A program made the translations under genes and the position numbers. A DNA stretch of 64,000 bases from Enterococcus dispar ATCC 51266. GTDB lineage: Bacteria > Bacillota > Bacilli > Lactobacillales > Enterococcaceae. Each line of letters opens with the position of its first letter. Position 1 is the first letter of the stretch. The notes under the pieces are model-generated. The model was given only the letters and a program-made list of their open reading frames with translations, was not told the DNA's origin and searched no databases. The DNA is taken from NCBI RefSeq assembly GCF_000406945.1, contig NZ_KE136354.1:1755249-1819248 (forward strand). Direction: 5' to 3'. Positions 9,723-18,070 of this stretch are shown here, one piece after another.

Positions 9723-9829
9723 AAGCCTCTCCTCCTTTAACGTTTTACCCCACAGCTACCATTCTTCCTAAAACACTTCTCTCATTTGCTTAAAATCAAA
9801 TGGGAAAAAGAAATGACAATCCAATTCTT

Positions 9830-9878
9830 ATTCAAAAAAAACAGAGAAAAAATCCGCTAGACTGAATTTTTTCTCTGT
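9830..9878 (-). terminator. Terminator after manA
   Basis: The stem ACAGAGAAAAAAT / ATTTTTTCTCTGT (9841-9878) is followed on the minus strand by eight T. Confidence 0.85.
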
Positions 9879-9884
9879 AGAAGA

Positions 9885-10838
9885 CTATTCTTTTTTGCCA
9901 GGTTCGGAGGCGATAATGCTGCATTTGCCTTCAATGGTCCAATTGGAAATACCATTTGGCATAATACAACTGGTGCCCATTGGCATTTCATAAGATTTTC
10001 CATTTACTTTCAATTCGCCAAAACCATCAATCACTGTCAAAAGCGTATAAGGCGCATTGGCTTGTAAATGAAGCTCACCATTAACTTGCCATTCATACAC
10101 GTTAAAGAAATCTGTCTTTAAGTACGTAATAATACTTGATTGCCCTTTTTTTACTTCTGTTACATTTAATTCCGGTTTACGAGCAGGAACAGTTGTTACA
10201 TCAATGGATTGCTGAATGTGTAGTTCTCGCGTATTACCTTGATCATCTTGACGGTCATAGTCATACACACGATAAGTGGTATCAGAGCTTTGTTGAGTTT
10301 CTAAAATCATGATACCTTTACCAATGGCATGAATCGTGCCACTTGGGACATAATAAAAGTCACCTTTTTTAACAGGTACTCGTGTTAATAAATCATCCCA
10401 ACGTTCATCATGAATCATTTCAGCTAATTCTTCTCTTGTTTTAGCATGGTGTCCGTAAATAATTTCAGCACCCGGTTCAGCATCAATAATATACCAACAC
10501 TCTGTTTTACCCAGTTCCCCTTCATGTTTCATACCATACGCATCATCAGGATGTACTTGCACCGATAATTCATCTTCTGCATCTAAAATTTTAATTAATA
10601 AAGGAAAAACCGGCTCTGTCGGATTGCCAAATAATTCTTTATGGTTCTGCCACAATTCATCTAGTTTTTGACCAGCAAATTCGCCGTTTTCAATCACACT
10701 CACCCCATGCGGATGTGCACTAATTGCCCAATCTTCTCCAATTTTATCACTGGGCAGGTCAAAACCAAAAACTGTGTGTAGGCGATTGCCCCCCCAAATT
10801 TTCTCTTGAAAAACAGGTTTCATAAATAATGGTTCCAT
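9885..10838 (-). CDS. manA: Mannose-6-phosphate isomerase, class I
   Basis: A 317-residue short-form type I phosphomannose isomerase, the zinc cupin enzyme that interconverts mannose 6-phosphate and fructose 6-phosphate. Visible motifs are EKIWGGNRL near the N terminus, QVHPDD near residue 97 (two zinc ligands), a downstream Glu ligand region TECWYII, and the catalytic-loop segment YYVPSGTIHAIGKG near 168. The length is that of Firmicute ManA, shorter than the E. coli enzyme. The ATG at 10838 is preferred over a TTG six bases upstream because GGAGG is spaced better for it. It is a single-gene unit with its own terminator. Confidence 0.92.
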   Translation of the reverse strand: MEPLFMKPVFQEKIWGGNRLHTVFGFDLPSDKIGEDWAISAHPHGVSVIENGEFAGQKLDELWQNHKELFGNPTEPVFPLLIKILDAEDELSVQVHPDDAYGMKHEGELGKTECWYIIDAEPGAEIIYGHHAKTREELAEMIHDERWDDLLTRVPVKKGDFYYVPSGTIHAIGKGIMILETQQSSDTTYRVYDYDRQDDQGNTRELHIQQSIDVTTVPARKPELNVTEVKKGQSSIITYLKTDFFNVYEWQVNGELHLQANAPYTLLTVIDGFGELKVNGKSYEMPMGTSCIMPNGISNWTIEGKCSIIASEPGKKE

Positions 10839-10928
10839 TATCAATTTCCTCCTAGTTGTACTATTTCATTTTGTGTTAAAAAAGAATAATTCTTCTCTTT
10901 ATAACTTATAACAACTTGTCTTGAAATA

Positions 10929-11960
10929 TTATACCACTTTTCCAAATTTGTGAGCCTTTTCTTTTAAATATAAAGCCAGTATTTCATCTCTTTTTTCCAA
11001 ATAAAGAGCCCGATCGTCATGAGGATGAACACGATTACTTAAAAAGATAAACGCACTTTGTTCTTTTGGATCTAATAAAAGAAAAGTGCCGGTATAGCCG
11101 GTATGAAATAACAAATGACGCTTTTGTCTATCTTTTGTATCCTTTAAGTCCCAGCCTAAAGATCGTTTTCCGTCATGATGGGGTGTTTGATCCCTTAAAA
11201 GCATGGCAATAGTCTCTTTTTTTAGATAGTCTTTGCCTTTGGCTAAATACATTTGGGCAAAAATTTCCAAATCTGCTAAATTGGTAAATAGACCGGCATT
11301 GCCTGCTTCTTCTTTTAGCACTCGTGCCTTGGGATCATGGGTCACACCTTGTAAAATTGTTCCACCTGGTAAAACTTCAGTCGGAGCAATTTTTCTCTTT
11401 AATCTTTCTGGTGGCAAAAATATACTATTCTTCATACCAAGAGGGTTTAAAACTTCGGTATAAAAAATTTCTACCGTTGATTTTTGATAAATTTCCTCTA
11501 ACATAAAGCCCAGTAAAATTGTTCCAGCATCGGTATATTGCACCACTTTACCCAAATTTTCTCCTGGCTGCAGTTTTAAATAAGCCGCTTTTAACTCCTC
11601 TTTATTTAGCTGATCACGATCTTTTATCCACGTTTGAATATCTGAGGTGTGAGTCAGTAAATGTCGCAATGTAATCTGATGGTTTTGAAAAGTCGGTAAG
11701 TAATTTTTTAAAGGTAGATCCACATCAAGACGTCCTTGTTCTACTAATCGTAAAATGACGCTCGTTGTACAAACTACTTTTGTTAATGAAGCCACATCAA
11801 ATAAAATGTCTTTTTGCAGCTGTTTTGGACGAGGGACTATCATCTGTTGCCCCCAGATGGTTTCTTCTATAGCCTCTTTTTCAATAAAAGCAAAAGCTAC
11901 ACCAGGAAAAATAGCCGCTTCCAACTGCGCTTGAATGAATGCTTTGGTTTTTGGATACAT
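10929..11960 (-). CDS. Serine hydrolase, class C beta-lactamase/penicillin-binding fold
   Basis: A 343-residue beta-lactamase-family serine hydrolase. The SxxK motif is SLTK near residue 58, a YTDAG motif takes the place of YxN near 140, and HTGYTG near 285 is the likely counterpart of the KTG motif. No signal peptide is apparent, so it may act inside the cell or be an esterase, as many proteins of this family are. The start at 11960 has AAAGGTG five bases upstream; an in-frame ATG 18 bases earlier lacks a good site. There is no context to define the substrate, and antibiotic resistance should not be assumed. Confidence 0.75.
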   Translation of the reverse strand: MYPKTKAFIQAQLEAAIFPGVAFAFIEKEAIEETIWGQQMIVPRPKQLQKDILFDVASLTKVVCTTSVILRLVEQGRLDVDLPLKNYLPTFQNHQITLRHLLTHTSDIQTWIKDRDQLNKEELKAAYLKLQPGENLGKVVQYTDAGTILLGFMLEEIYQKSTVEIFYTEVLNPLGMKNSIFLPPERLKRKIAPTEVLPGGTILQGVTHDPKARVLKEEAGNAGLFTNLADLEIFAQMYLAKGKDYLKKETIAMLLRDQTPHHDGKRSLGWDLKDTKDRQKRHLLFHTGYTGTFLLLDPKEQSAFIFLSNRVHPHDDRALYLEKRDEILALYLKEKAHKFGKVV

Positions 11961-12226
11961 CTTTTCACCTTTTATCATTTTTCTTTGATTTTACCATTAC
12001 TTTTCATAAAACAACGAGATAGTCGTTGGCATATCTAAAAAAAATTATTTATTATCGTTTAACTTAGAAATCTGCAGATAAAAACAGACATAAAAAGGCT
12101 GAAGCCACTCGCTTACTTATCTAGCAACAAGCCAGAATCTAGATAAATGGCTCTCATATTTCCAAAATTTTGACTTATCTCCATAGAGAGGTGCTACATG
12201 AAAATCATATAATCTCTTTACCTAGG
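11961..12226. other. Gene-free interval upstream of the serine hydrolase
   Basis: No open reading frame with a ribosome site was found. The stretch is AT-rich with one or two weak inverted repeats, and presumably holds the promoter of the minus-strand hydrolase gene. Confidence 0.5.
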
Positions 12227-12258
12227 ACAAAAAAAATCTGGACGAAAAGTCCAGATTT
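12227..12258 (-). terminator. Terminator after the VOC protein gene
   Basis: A 10-bp stem AAATCTGGAC / GTCCAGATTT with a GAAAA loop is followed by a T-run on the minus strand. Confidence 0.85.
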
Positions 12259-12263
12259 AAGAA

Positions 12264-13100
12264 TTAGTGTCGTTTTTTCTCTTCACTTATGAACCACCAT
12301 TCAATTCCGGTCGGATCATAAATTGTAATAATTTGCTGTTTGCGATCGATGAAAAATTCTATCTCGCTATTTTTTAAGTGATCTGCCAACGCCAAAATAT
12401 CAGCTTGCGGCACACGGAATTGTAAAAAATCCAAGCCTAAAACATCATCAGTTGTAAGATCTAAAGTGCCACCTTCTCCAGCGGACAATCCTACGTGAAA
12501 ATTCCCACCATTTAACGCTAAAATGCCACTTGTTTCATCTTGAACTTTCAATCCAATTACATTTTCTAAAAAGTCTTGTTGTTCTTTTAAGCGACTGGTA
12601 TTTAAATGGATTTTGTCAAAATGAACGTCTTCTGATAGCTGCGGGAATTCCCCGGTTGCTTTTTTTGCTAAAGTACTAAGATCGAGCTTTACCGGATTTT
12701 GATGTTCTTTTTTAGAGCCAAAATAAATTTCTAACTGGTTGCCTTCTGGATCTGCTACTAAAATTCCAGTCGATTCCTCATCTGTTAAGGCATCTTTAAT
12801 GGGATAGTTTGCTTTAACAAACCGTTGCGCTAAATCTGCCATTTCATTTTCAGAAGGAATTACCAAACACAACCGTTGTAGTTTCTTAATTTCCCCTGTA
12901 TGGTCATCTGCATAAGGGCTTTCTTCCAACCATAACAGTTCGCTTTTAACTTTAGTATTGCCAAAGATTGCTAATTCATTTTCTTCTCTTTTCAAATTAA
13001 AACCAATAATATCTCGGTAGAATTCAATCATTAAGTTCCGATTTTTAACGCGTAATGCCACGGTTTCAAGCCCCGCCGCCGATAGTGCAAATTCAGCCAT
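12264..13100 (-). CDS. Two-domain VOC (glyoxalase/extradiol dioxygenase-like) protein
   Basis: A 278-residue protein with two tandem vicinal-oxygen-chelate repeats. The first (about 1-130) has VALRVKNRNLMIEFYRDIIG and ends with DPEGNQLEIYFG. The second (about 160-270) has KIHLNTSRLKEQQDFLENVI and ends with DPTGIEWWF. It resembles the CatE-like family of Firmicutes, often annotated as catechol-2,3-dioxygenase or ring-cleaving dioxygenase, but the true substrate is unknown. The first repeat lacks the usual starting His (VALRV), while the second has IHLN; the final Glu is present in both. Its own terminator follows. Confidence 0.75.
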   Translation of the reverse strand: MAEFALSAAGLETVALRVKNRNLMIEFYRDIIGFNLKREENELAIFGNTKVKSELLWLEESPYADDHTGEIKKLQRLCLVIPSENEMADLAQRFVKANYPIKDALTDEESTGILVADPEGNQLEIYFGSKKEHQNPVKLDLSTLAKKATGEFPQLSEDVHFDKIHLNTSRLKEQQDFLENVIGLKVQDETSGILALNGGNFHVGLSAGEGGTLDLTTDDVLGLDFLQFRVPQADILALADHLKNSEIEFFIDRKQQIITIYDPTGIEWWFISEEKKRH

Positions 13101-13313
13101 TTTTCTTTACTCCCCTTCCGACAAGATTATTGTACTTAGAAAACAGTCTTGTCGCAAATGATATCCCTTCTTGTTTTCAAATAACAAACGTGTTTGCTTG
13201 CAAACTCGTCTTTAAACATTATACCAAATTGCATTTTATCACTTTTTCGGAAAAAAAATACAAAATTATCTGATGAAATGACGTTTTTTGATTATTTGAC
13301 TTAAAAAGGATGT

Positions 13314-13351
13314 CTATAAAAAAATTCTGCCTCTTTTTAATGGCAGAATTT
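13314..13351 (-). terminator. Terminator of the argCJB operon
   Basis: The 10-bp stem AAATTCTGCC / GGCAGAATTT is followed by seven T on the minus strand, just after the argB stop. Confidence 0.85.
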
Positions 13352-13355
13352 ATGC

Positions 13356-14123
13356 TTATACAGAAGAAAGGGCGTGTATGTGGTTTAAAATATGGGTTCC
13401 TTTACTATTAATCGCATCTGTAATGCAAACGGAGTGGACGCCAGCCAACAAGGCTTTTTGCGCACTTTTTATTTTGGGTACCATACCACCGGTAACAATC
13501 TTTTCTTTTAATAATTGGTTTAATTGTAGTAAATCTACTTCCTCTAGCCACTCATTTTTCTGCTTGATACCTGGTACATCGGTTAATAAAAAAAGTTTGT
13601 CTGCTTTTAGACTGGCTGCTACTTGGCAAGCAACTTCGTCAGCATTAATATTTAGCCACTGCCCTTTTGCTGTAACACCTAAAGGGGCAATAACAGGTAT
13701 TTGTTGTGCACAAAATAATATTTCTAGCAGTTCATTGGCAATTTGTGTGACTTTTCCAACATAACCTAATTTTTCCTGATCAATAAAATCGCCTTGAATT
13801 AACTGATTACAGCCTGCATTTAAACCTACTGGCTGGAGACCGGCTTTTTGGATAGCAGTGGTAATCAGCGGTTGAACTTGTCCCAAAAGCACCATTCGGG
13901 TGAGCTCTAACGTTTTTTTGTCAGTAATACGTAATCCGTCTTTTACTTCGACCTTTAAGTTCATTAATGTCATCATTTTGGAAATATAGTGCCCACCCCC
14001 ATGTACGATCACAATTTTTTTATTTTCTTTATGCCACTGCCTTAATTGTTGAAAAAAAGCGTCACCCAAGTTATCAGAAGCGACGCCGCCCATTTTAATT
14101 ACAATGACCTCACTATTTTCCAT
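13356..14123 (-). CDS. argB: Acetylglutamate kinase
   Basis: A 255-residue amino-acid kinase that phosphorylates N-acetylglutamate, the second step of the acetylated ornithine pathway. It has the N-terminal VIKMGGVA nucleotide-binding strand, VHGGGHYI near residue 40 for substrate binding, NINADEVACQVA near 160, FLLTDVPG near 180 and GGMVPKI near 215. It lacks the N-terminal extension found in arginine-inhibited hexameric enzymes, so it is probably not feedback-inhibited in that way (family knowledge). It is the last gene of argC-argJ-argB, 51 bases after argJ. Confidence 0.95.
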   Translation of the reverse strand: MENSEVIVIKMGGVASDNLGDAFFQQLRQWHKENKKIVIVHGGGHYISKMMTLMNLKVEVKDGLRITDKKTLELTRMVLLGQVQPLITTAIQKAGLQPVGLNAGCNQLIQGDFIDQEKLGYVGKVTQIANELLEILFCAQQIPVIAPLGVTAKGQWLNINADEVACQVAASLKADKLFLLTDVPGIKQKNEWLEEVDLLQLNQLLKEKIVTGGMVPKIKSAQKALLAGVHSVCITDAINSKGTHILNHIHALSSV

Positions 14124-14174
14124 TTTTTCACTCCTTTAATTTTAAAATCGTTTGCTAATTTGATTTTAAAATTG

Positions 14175-15362
14175 TCATGTGTGATAGAGTGCATTGATTT
14201 TGACGTAATCATAAGTCAAATCACAGCCCCAAGCTTTTCCTTGTCCCCACCCTTGATGTAATGTGACAAAAATTTTAATAACTGCTTTAGAAAGTTCTGC
14301 GGCCATTAACTGGCCGTCAAATACAGTTGGAATTCCATTTTCATAAACAATTTGATTGCCCAATTCTATTTTAATGGCTTCAGGATTAATTGGGACGCCA
14401 CTGTAGCCAATTGCACAAAGAATACGGCCCCAGTTAGGATCTTTACCAAAAATCGCCGTTTTGACCAATGGTGAGCCCACTACAGACTTACTGATCATGC
14501 GGGCAGTAAAATCATCTGGTGCTCCATTTGTTACAACTTCAATTAATTTCGTAGCACCTTCCCCATCTTTTGCAATCATTTGAGCTAAATCTTCCATTAC
14601 GGTTTGCAAAAGTTTTTTGAACTGCTCATAGCCGGCTGTATTCACCTGAATTTCTGCCGCTTTTGCTTCACCATTGGCCATTATAAGTACCATATCATTC
14701 GTGGAAGTATCCCCATCCACAGTAATTTGATTAAAGGTGACCTCTGTTAGCTCTGAAAGTAATTGTTGTAAAGTAAGACTCGAAATCGTTGCATCACACG
14801 TAATAAAGCCTAACATCGTCGCCATATTGGGATGAATCATTCCAGAACCCTTGCCACAGCCAGCCATGGTAATACAGACACCCTCAATCTCTGTCTGATA
14901 AACGACATTTTTAGTAAATGTATCGGTGGTCAAAATGGCGTTGGCGAAATTCTCGCCATCTCCTTTGTGTAAGCTTTTAATTCCCATCGCAATTTTTTCC
15001 ATCGGGAGTGCCTTACCGATAATTCCTGTTGATGCTACTGCTACTAGGTCTGGGACAATTTCTAATTTTTCAGCAGTTAGTGCTGCCATTTTTTGTGTAT
15101 CTTTTAACCCTTGAGTCCCAGTACAGGCATTGGCATTGCCGGAATTGACTACAACAGCTTGTAATTGTCCATCTAATAAAATTTCTTTTGTATAAATAAT
15201 TGTTGCTGCTTTAACTTGATTAGTAGTAAAAACTCCCGCTGCTGTGGCCGGGGTTTGAGAGTAGATCCAACCGATATCGGGATTTTTGTACTTTAAACCA
15301 CAATGATTACCATCGGCAAAAAAACCTTTGGGGGAGGCAATCGTTCCATCAATTTTTTGCAT
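14175..15362 (-). CDS. argJ: Bifunctional ornithine acetyltransferase / N-acetylglutamate synthase
   Basis: A 395-residue ArgJ, which recycles the acetyl group from N-acetylornithine to glutamate and may also make N-acetylglutamate from acetyl-CoA. The proenzyme cleaves itself before the nucleophilic Thr at residue 182, in MATMLGF, giving alpha and beta chains; the flanking HPNMATML is conserved. KGSGMIHPN just before it and GKDPNWGRI toward the C terminus are also conserved. The ATG follows AGGAGCG. It lies 16 bases after argC. Whether it is mono- or bifunctional cannot be told from sequence. No separate argA is visible here. Confidence 0.95.
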   Translation of the reverse strand: MQKIDGTIASPKGFFADGNHCGLKYKNPDIGWIYSQTPATAAGVFTTNQVKAATIIYTKEILLDGQLQAVVVNSGNANACTGTQGLKDTQKMAALTAEKLEIVPDLVAVASTGIIGKALPMEKIAMGIKSLHKGDGENFANAILTTDTFTKNVVYQTEIEGVCITMAGCGKGSGMIHPNMATMLGFITCDATISSLTLQQLLSELTEVTFNQITVDGDTSTNDMVLIMANGEAKAAEIQVNTAGYEQFKKLLQTVMEDLAQMIAKDGEGATKLIEVVTNGAPDDFTARMISKSVVGSPLVKTAIFGKDPNWGRILCAIGYSGVPINPEAIKIELGNQIVYENGIPTVFDGQLMAAELSKAVIKIFVTLHQGWGQGKAWGCDLTYDYVKINALYHT

Positions 15363-15378
15363 CTGCTTTTCGCTCCTT

Positions 15379-16413
15379 TTAAGGATAAAGGGGGATATCC
15401 TTTAAACCTGTGTCTTCGTCTAATTGCGCCCACAAATTAAAATTTTGGAGCGCTTGGCCGCTGGCACCTTTGACTAAGTTGTCAATGACACCTACCACGG
15501 TTAAAATACCGGTTTGGGGATTCAATCCCATCCCGATATCACAAAAATTGGTACCCACCACTTGGCGCAACTGGGGCAGCTTGCCAAGTGGCTGCATTCG
15601 GACGAAGTCACGGTTGTGATAACAAGAAGTATAAGCTTCATAAAGTTCTAATTCTGTAACATCTTTTTTTATTTTGGCGTAAAGAGTCATCAGAATCCCT
15701 CGTTTGACGGGAATTAGACTAGTAGTAAATTGAATTGTCTTTAAAGACGAATCAAATTGTTGCAAACCATGGATAATTTCTGGAATATGCTGATGCTCGT
15801 TTAATTTGTAAAGTGTCATGTTTTCATCAGCGGTAACAAAATGACTATGATCTGATAGAGATTTTCCCGCACCGCTTAAGCCTGATTTCCCGTCAAAAAT
15901 AAGAGGCATATCCGTTATCAAGCCGGCTTTTACTAACGGTATCGCACTTAAAAGTGCTGCGGTAGCGTAGCATCCGGGATTGGCAATCAAGTTCCCCGGT
16001 TTAGTCTCCATAAATTCAGGTAAACAGTATTGTGCTTTTTTTAATAATTCCTTTTTGGCAGGTACGCTTTTATACCATTTTTTATAAACTTCACCATCTT
16101 TTAAACGTAAATCACCTGATAAATCAATGACGGGAAAATCGGCGGCGGCAAAAGCTGCGACTTCATTTTTAGTGACGCCTGCTGGAGTTGCAAAAAAGAC
16201 GATCTCATTTTCTGCCATTACTTTTTCAGGTGTATAAGGAGTAATTGCTTGTTCTACAAGCCCTTGTAAATGGGGATAAAAGGCTACACTGTTTGCTGTA
16301 TGTTGCGAATGGCTGTGTAAAGTCCCCAATTGTAAAATCGGATGTCTTTGAATTAACCGGACCAATTCTAAGCCTGTATACCCGGTTACACCGATTATGG
16401 CTGCTTTCATCAT
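15379..16413 (-). CDS. argC: N-acetyl-gamma-glutamyl-phosphate reductase
   Basis: A 344-residue NADPH-dependent reductase for the third step of arginine biosynthesis. The N-terminal nucleotide-binding motif is GVTGYTGLEL, and the catalytic Cys is at about residue 148 in NPGCYAT. KSGLSGAGK near 180 and SLIPVKRGI near 225 are family-conserved. The ATG at 16413 has GAGGTG five bases upstream; the next codon is also ATG, so the start is uncertain by one residue. Its own promoter lies at 16471-16499, and it is the first gene of argCJB. Confidence 0.93.
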   Translation of the reverse strand: MMKAAIIGVTGYTGLELVRLIQRHPILQLGTLHSHSQHTANSVAFYPHLQGLVEQAITPYTPEKVMAENEIVFFATPAGVTKNEVAAFAAADFPVIDLSGDLRLKDGEVYKKWYKSVPAKKELLKKAQYCLPEFMETKPGNLIANPGCYATAALLSAIPLVKAGLITDMPLIFDGKSGLSGAGKSLSDHSHFVTADENMTLYKLNEHQHIPEIIHGLQQFDSSLKTIQFTTSLIPVKRGILMTLYAKIKKDVTELELYEAYTSCYHNRDFVRMQPLGKLPQLRQVVGTNFCDIGMGLNPQTGILTVVGVIDNLVKGASGQALQNFNLWAQLDEDTGLKDIPLYP

Positions 16414-16470
16414 TTTGTCACCTCGTTTCCAAAAATCATTCAATAAAACAAAAGTTATTAAATTAATCTG

Positions 16471-16499
16471 ATTATAAACATAAGCGTTTAACAGGTCAA
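16471..16499 (-). promoter_or_regulatory. Promoter of argCJB
   Basis: On the minus strand, TTGACC (16494-16499) and TATAAT (16471-16476) are 17 bp apart, about 60 bp before argC. Confidence 0.7.
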
Positions 16500-16529
16500 T
16501 GGTTTTTTATTAATTAATTAGCTATTTTT

Positions 16530-16543
16530 TATATTTTTATACA
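16530..16543. promoter_or_regulatory. Candidate ARG box upstream of the argC promoter
   Basis: On the minus strand this reads TGTATAAAAATATA. It is half of an ideal ArgR-type palindrome and resembles the element in the argD promoter. No binding evidence can be given. Confidence 0.35.
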
Positions 16544-16603
16544 AAAACGCACATAAAAAATATTAAACTTAAGGAAAAAAATGCTTTTAAACACAGTATA
16601 TTG

Positions 16604-17746
16604 TTATTTCCATTGAGAAAACATCTCCGATAAAATATGCAAGGCGTGATTAATCTCGCTTTTGGTGATTGTCAAAGGTGGCAAAAGACGTAAAACGTTT
16701 TTTCCAGCGCGTAAAGTGAGTAAGCCCTTTTCCTCTAACGCTGTCAAGACGAGTGGTAACATCTCCGCATCTTTTAAAACGATCCCAATCATTAGTCCCT
16801 TCCCGCGAATTGTCTTAATCAGTGGACTGTCAATTTCTTTTAAGCCCCAGAATAGTTCTTCGCTGCGAGCAGTAACATTTGCCAAAATATTTTGTTCGGC
16901 TATTTCATTGATAACCATTTTGGCTACTGTCATTGCCATTTTATTACCGCCAAAAGTTGAACCATGACTACCAGGACCAAAGGCTACACCAAGTTCTTTT
17001 CTGGCTAACATTGCACCTACTGGAAATCCATTTCCCAAACCTTTCGCCAGAGTGACAATATCTGGTACAATGCCATAATCTTCAAATGCAAAAAAAGTCC
17101 CACATCGGCCGATTCCTGTTTGGACTTCATCGACAATTAAAAGGCAATTATTTTTTTGACACAATTTTGCTACTGTGGCTAACCATTTTCTATTTGCTGG
17201 CAGTACCCCCCCTTCGCCTTGTACAACTTCCAACATCACTGCTGCTGTCTTGTGATTTATGGCTTTTTTTACAGGTTCAAATTCGTTATAAGGTAGATGA
17301 ATAAAGTCAGGAACTAAGGGTACAAAGTCTTTTTGAATACTTTTTTGTCCAGTAGCAGACATCGCGCCATATGTTCGCCCATGAAATGAATGCCAAAAGG
17401 TAATAATTTGCTTCTTACCAGTCGCTTTACGTGCTAATTTAATCGCTGCCTCATTTGCCTCTGCTCCACTATTGCAAAAATAAGCTAAGTAATTGTAATT
17501 GCGACAAAGCTTTTCCGCGACTTCTTCTTGCAAGTGATTTTGATAAAGATTGGGCGTATGCCACAATTGATCTACTTGGCTTTTTAATGCTGCGTTTAAT
17601 CGTTGATTGTTATAACCTAAATTACAAACCCCAATGCCACTGGTAAAATCCAAGTATCGCTTTCCTGTATCATCAATTAAAAAACTGCCAGAGCCCGCCA
17701 TAATTTCATAAGATTTCCTTTGATAATTGGAAAACAGAAATGTCAT
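16604..17746 (-). CDS. argD: Acetylornithine aminotransferase
   Basis: A 380-residue class III PLP-dependent aminotransferase that makes N-acetylornithine from the semialdehyde produced by ArgC. It shows YLDFTSGIGVCNLG near residue 35, CNSGAEANEAA near 95, FHGRTYG near 125, DEVQTGIGR near 205, and the PLP-binding Lys at about 235 in LAKGLGNGF. The ATG at 17746 follows GGTGGG; an upstream ORF extension crosses the promoter. Unusually, argD is transcribed first and separately from argCJB (about 190 bases between), although read-through is possible because no terminator is seen between them. Confidence 0.93.
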   Translation of the reverse strand: MTFLFSNYQRKSYEIMAGSGSFLIDDTGKRYLDFTSGIGVCNLGYNNQRLNAALKSQVDQLWHTPNLYQNHLQEEVAEKLCRNYNYLAYFCNSGAEANEAAIKLARKATGKKQIITFWHSFHGRTYGAMSATGQKSIQKDFVPLVPDFIHLPYNEFEPVKKAINHKTAAVMLEVVQGEGGVLPANRKWLATVAKLCQKNNCLLIVDEVQTGIGRCGTFFAFEDYGIVPDIVTLAKGLGNGFPVGAMLARKELGVAFGPGSHGSTFGGNKMAMTVAKMVINEIAEQNILANVTARSEELFWGLKEIDSPLIKTIRGKGLMIGIVLKDAEMLPLVLTALEEKGLLTLRAGKNVLRLLPPLTITKSEINHALHILSEMFSQWK

Positions 17747-17771
17747 AAAATCACCCACCTTAATTTTTATC

Positions 17772-17800
17772 ACTATACATAAATATACAAAATATAGCAA
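17772..17800 (-). promoter_or_regulatory. argD promoter with candidate ARG box in its spacer
   Basis: On the minus strand, TTGCTA (17795-17800) and TATAGT (17772-17777) are 17 bp apart. The spacer contains TGTATATTTATGTA, similar to the TGTATAAAAATATA element near argC. This placement would suit repression by an ArgR/AhrC-type regulator. Confidence 0.5.
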
Positions 17801-18029
17801 CTTTTATTTTAAAATACCGTCATAAAATACAAAATAAATCAATATTATGTATATAAACCAACAAAAAAGCAAACAGACTTACTCAGATTTCAAACAATCC
17901 AACGAAACCTTGATAAATCACGCTTACATCTCTTGAAATTTCAGGTTAGTGCTCTAGAGATCCTTCCCATAGCGAGATCAATAACCTTGGCATATTCTCC
18001 TTATTCCTTGTGAAAACAATATTCTTTTT
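17801..18029. other. Intergenic interval upstream of argD
   Basis: No gene is seen. The AT-rich part contains further TATGTATAT-like sequences near 17845. A weak hairpin (ATCTCT / AGAGAT) lies around 17930-17960. Confidence 0.4.
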
Positions 18030-18066
18030 AAGTAAAAGGAGTGTCTCCATTCATGGAGACACTCCT
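18030..18066 (-). terminator. Terminator after the FAD-linked oxidase gene
   Basis: A 14-bp perfect stem AGGAGTGTCTCCAT / ATGGAGACACTCCT with a two-base loop is followed by TTTTA on the minus strand. Confidence 0.85.
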
Positions 18067-18070
18067 AAAA

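Noticed and set aside
10929-11960. Beta-lactam resistance gene
   Set aside because: The protein has the serine hydrolase fold with SLTK, but no signal peptide and a non-canonical YxN; families of this type are mostly esterases or peptidases of unknown role.
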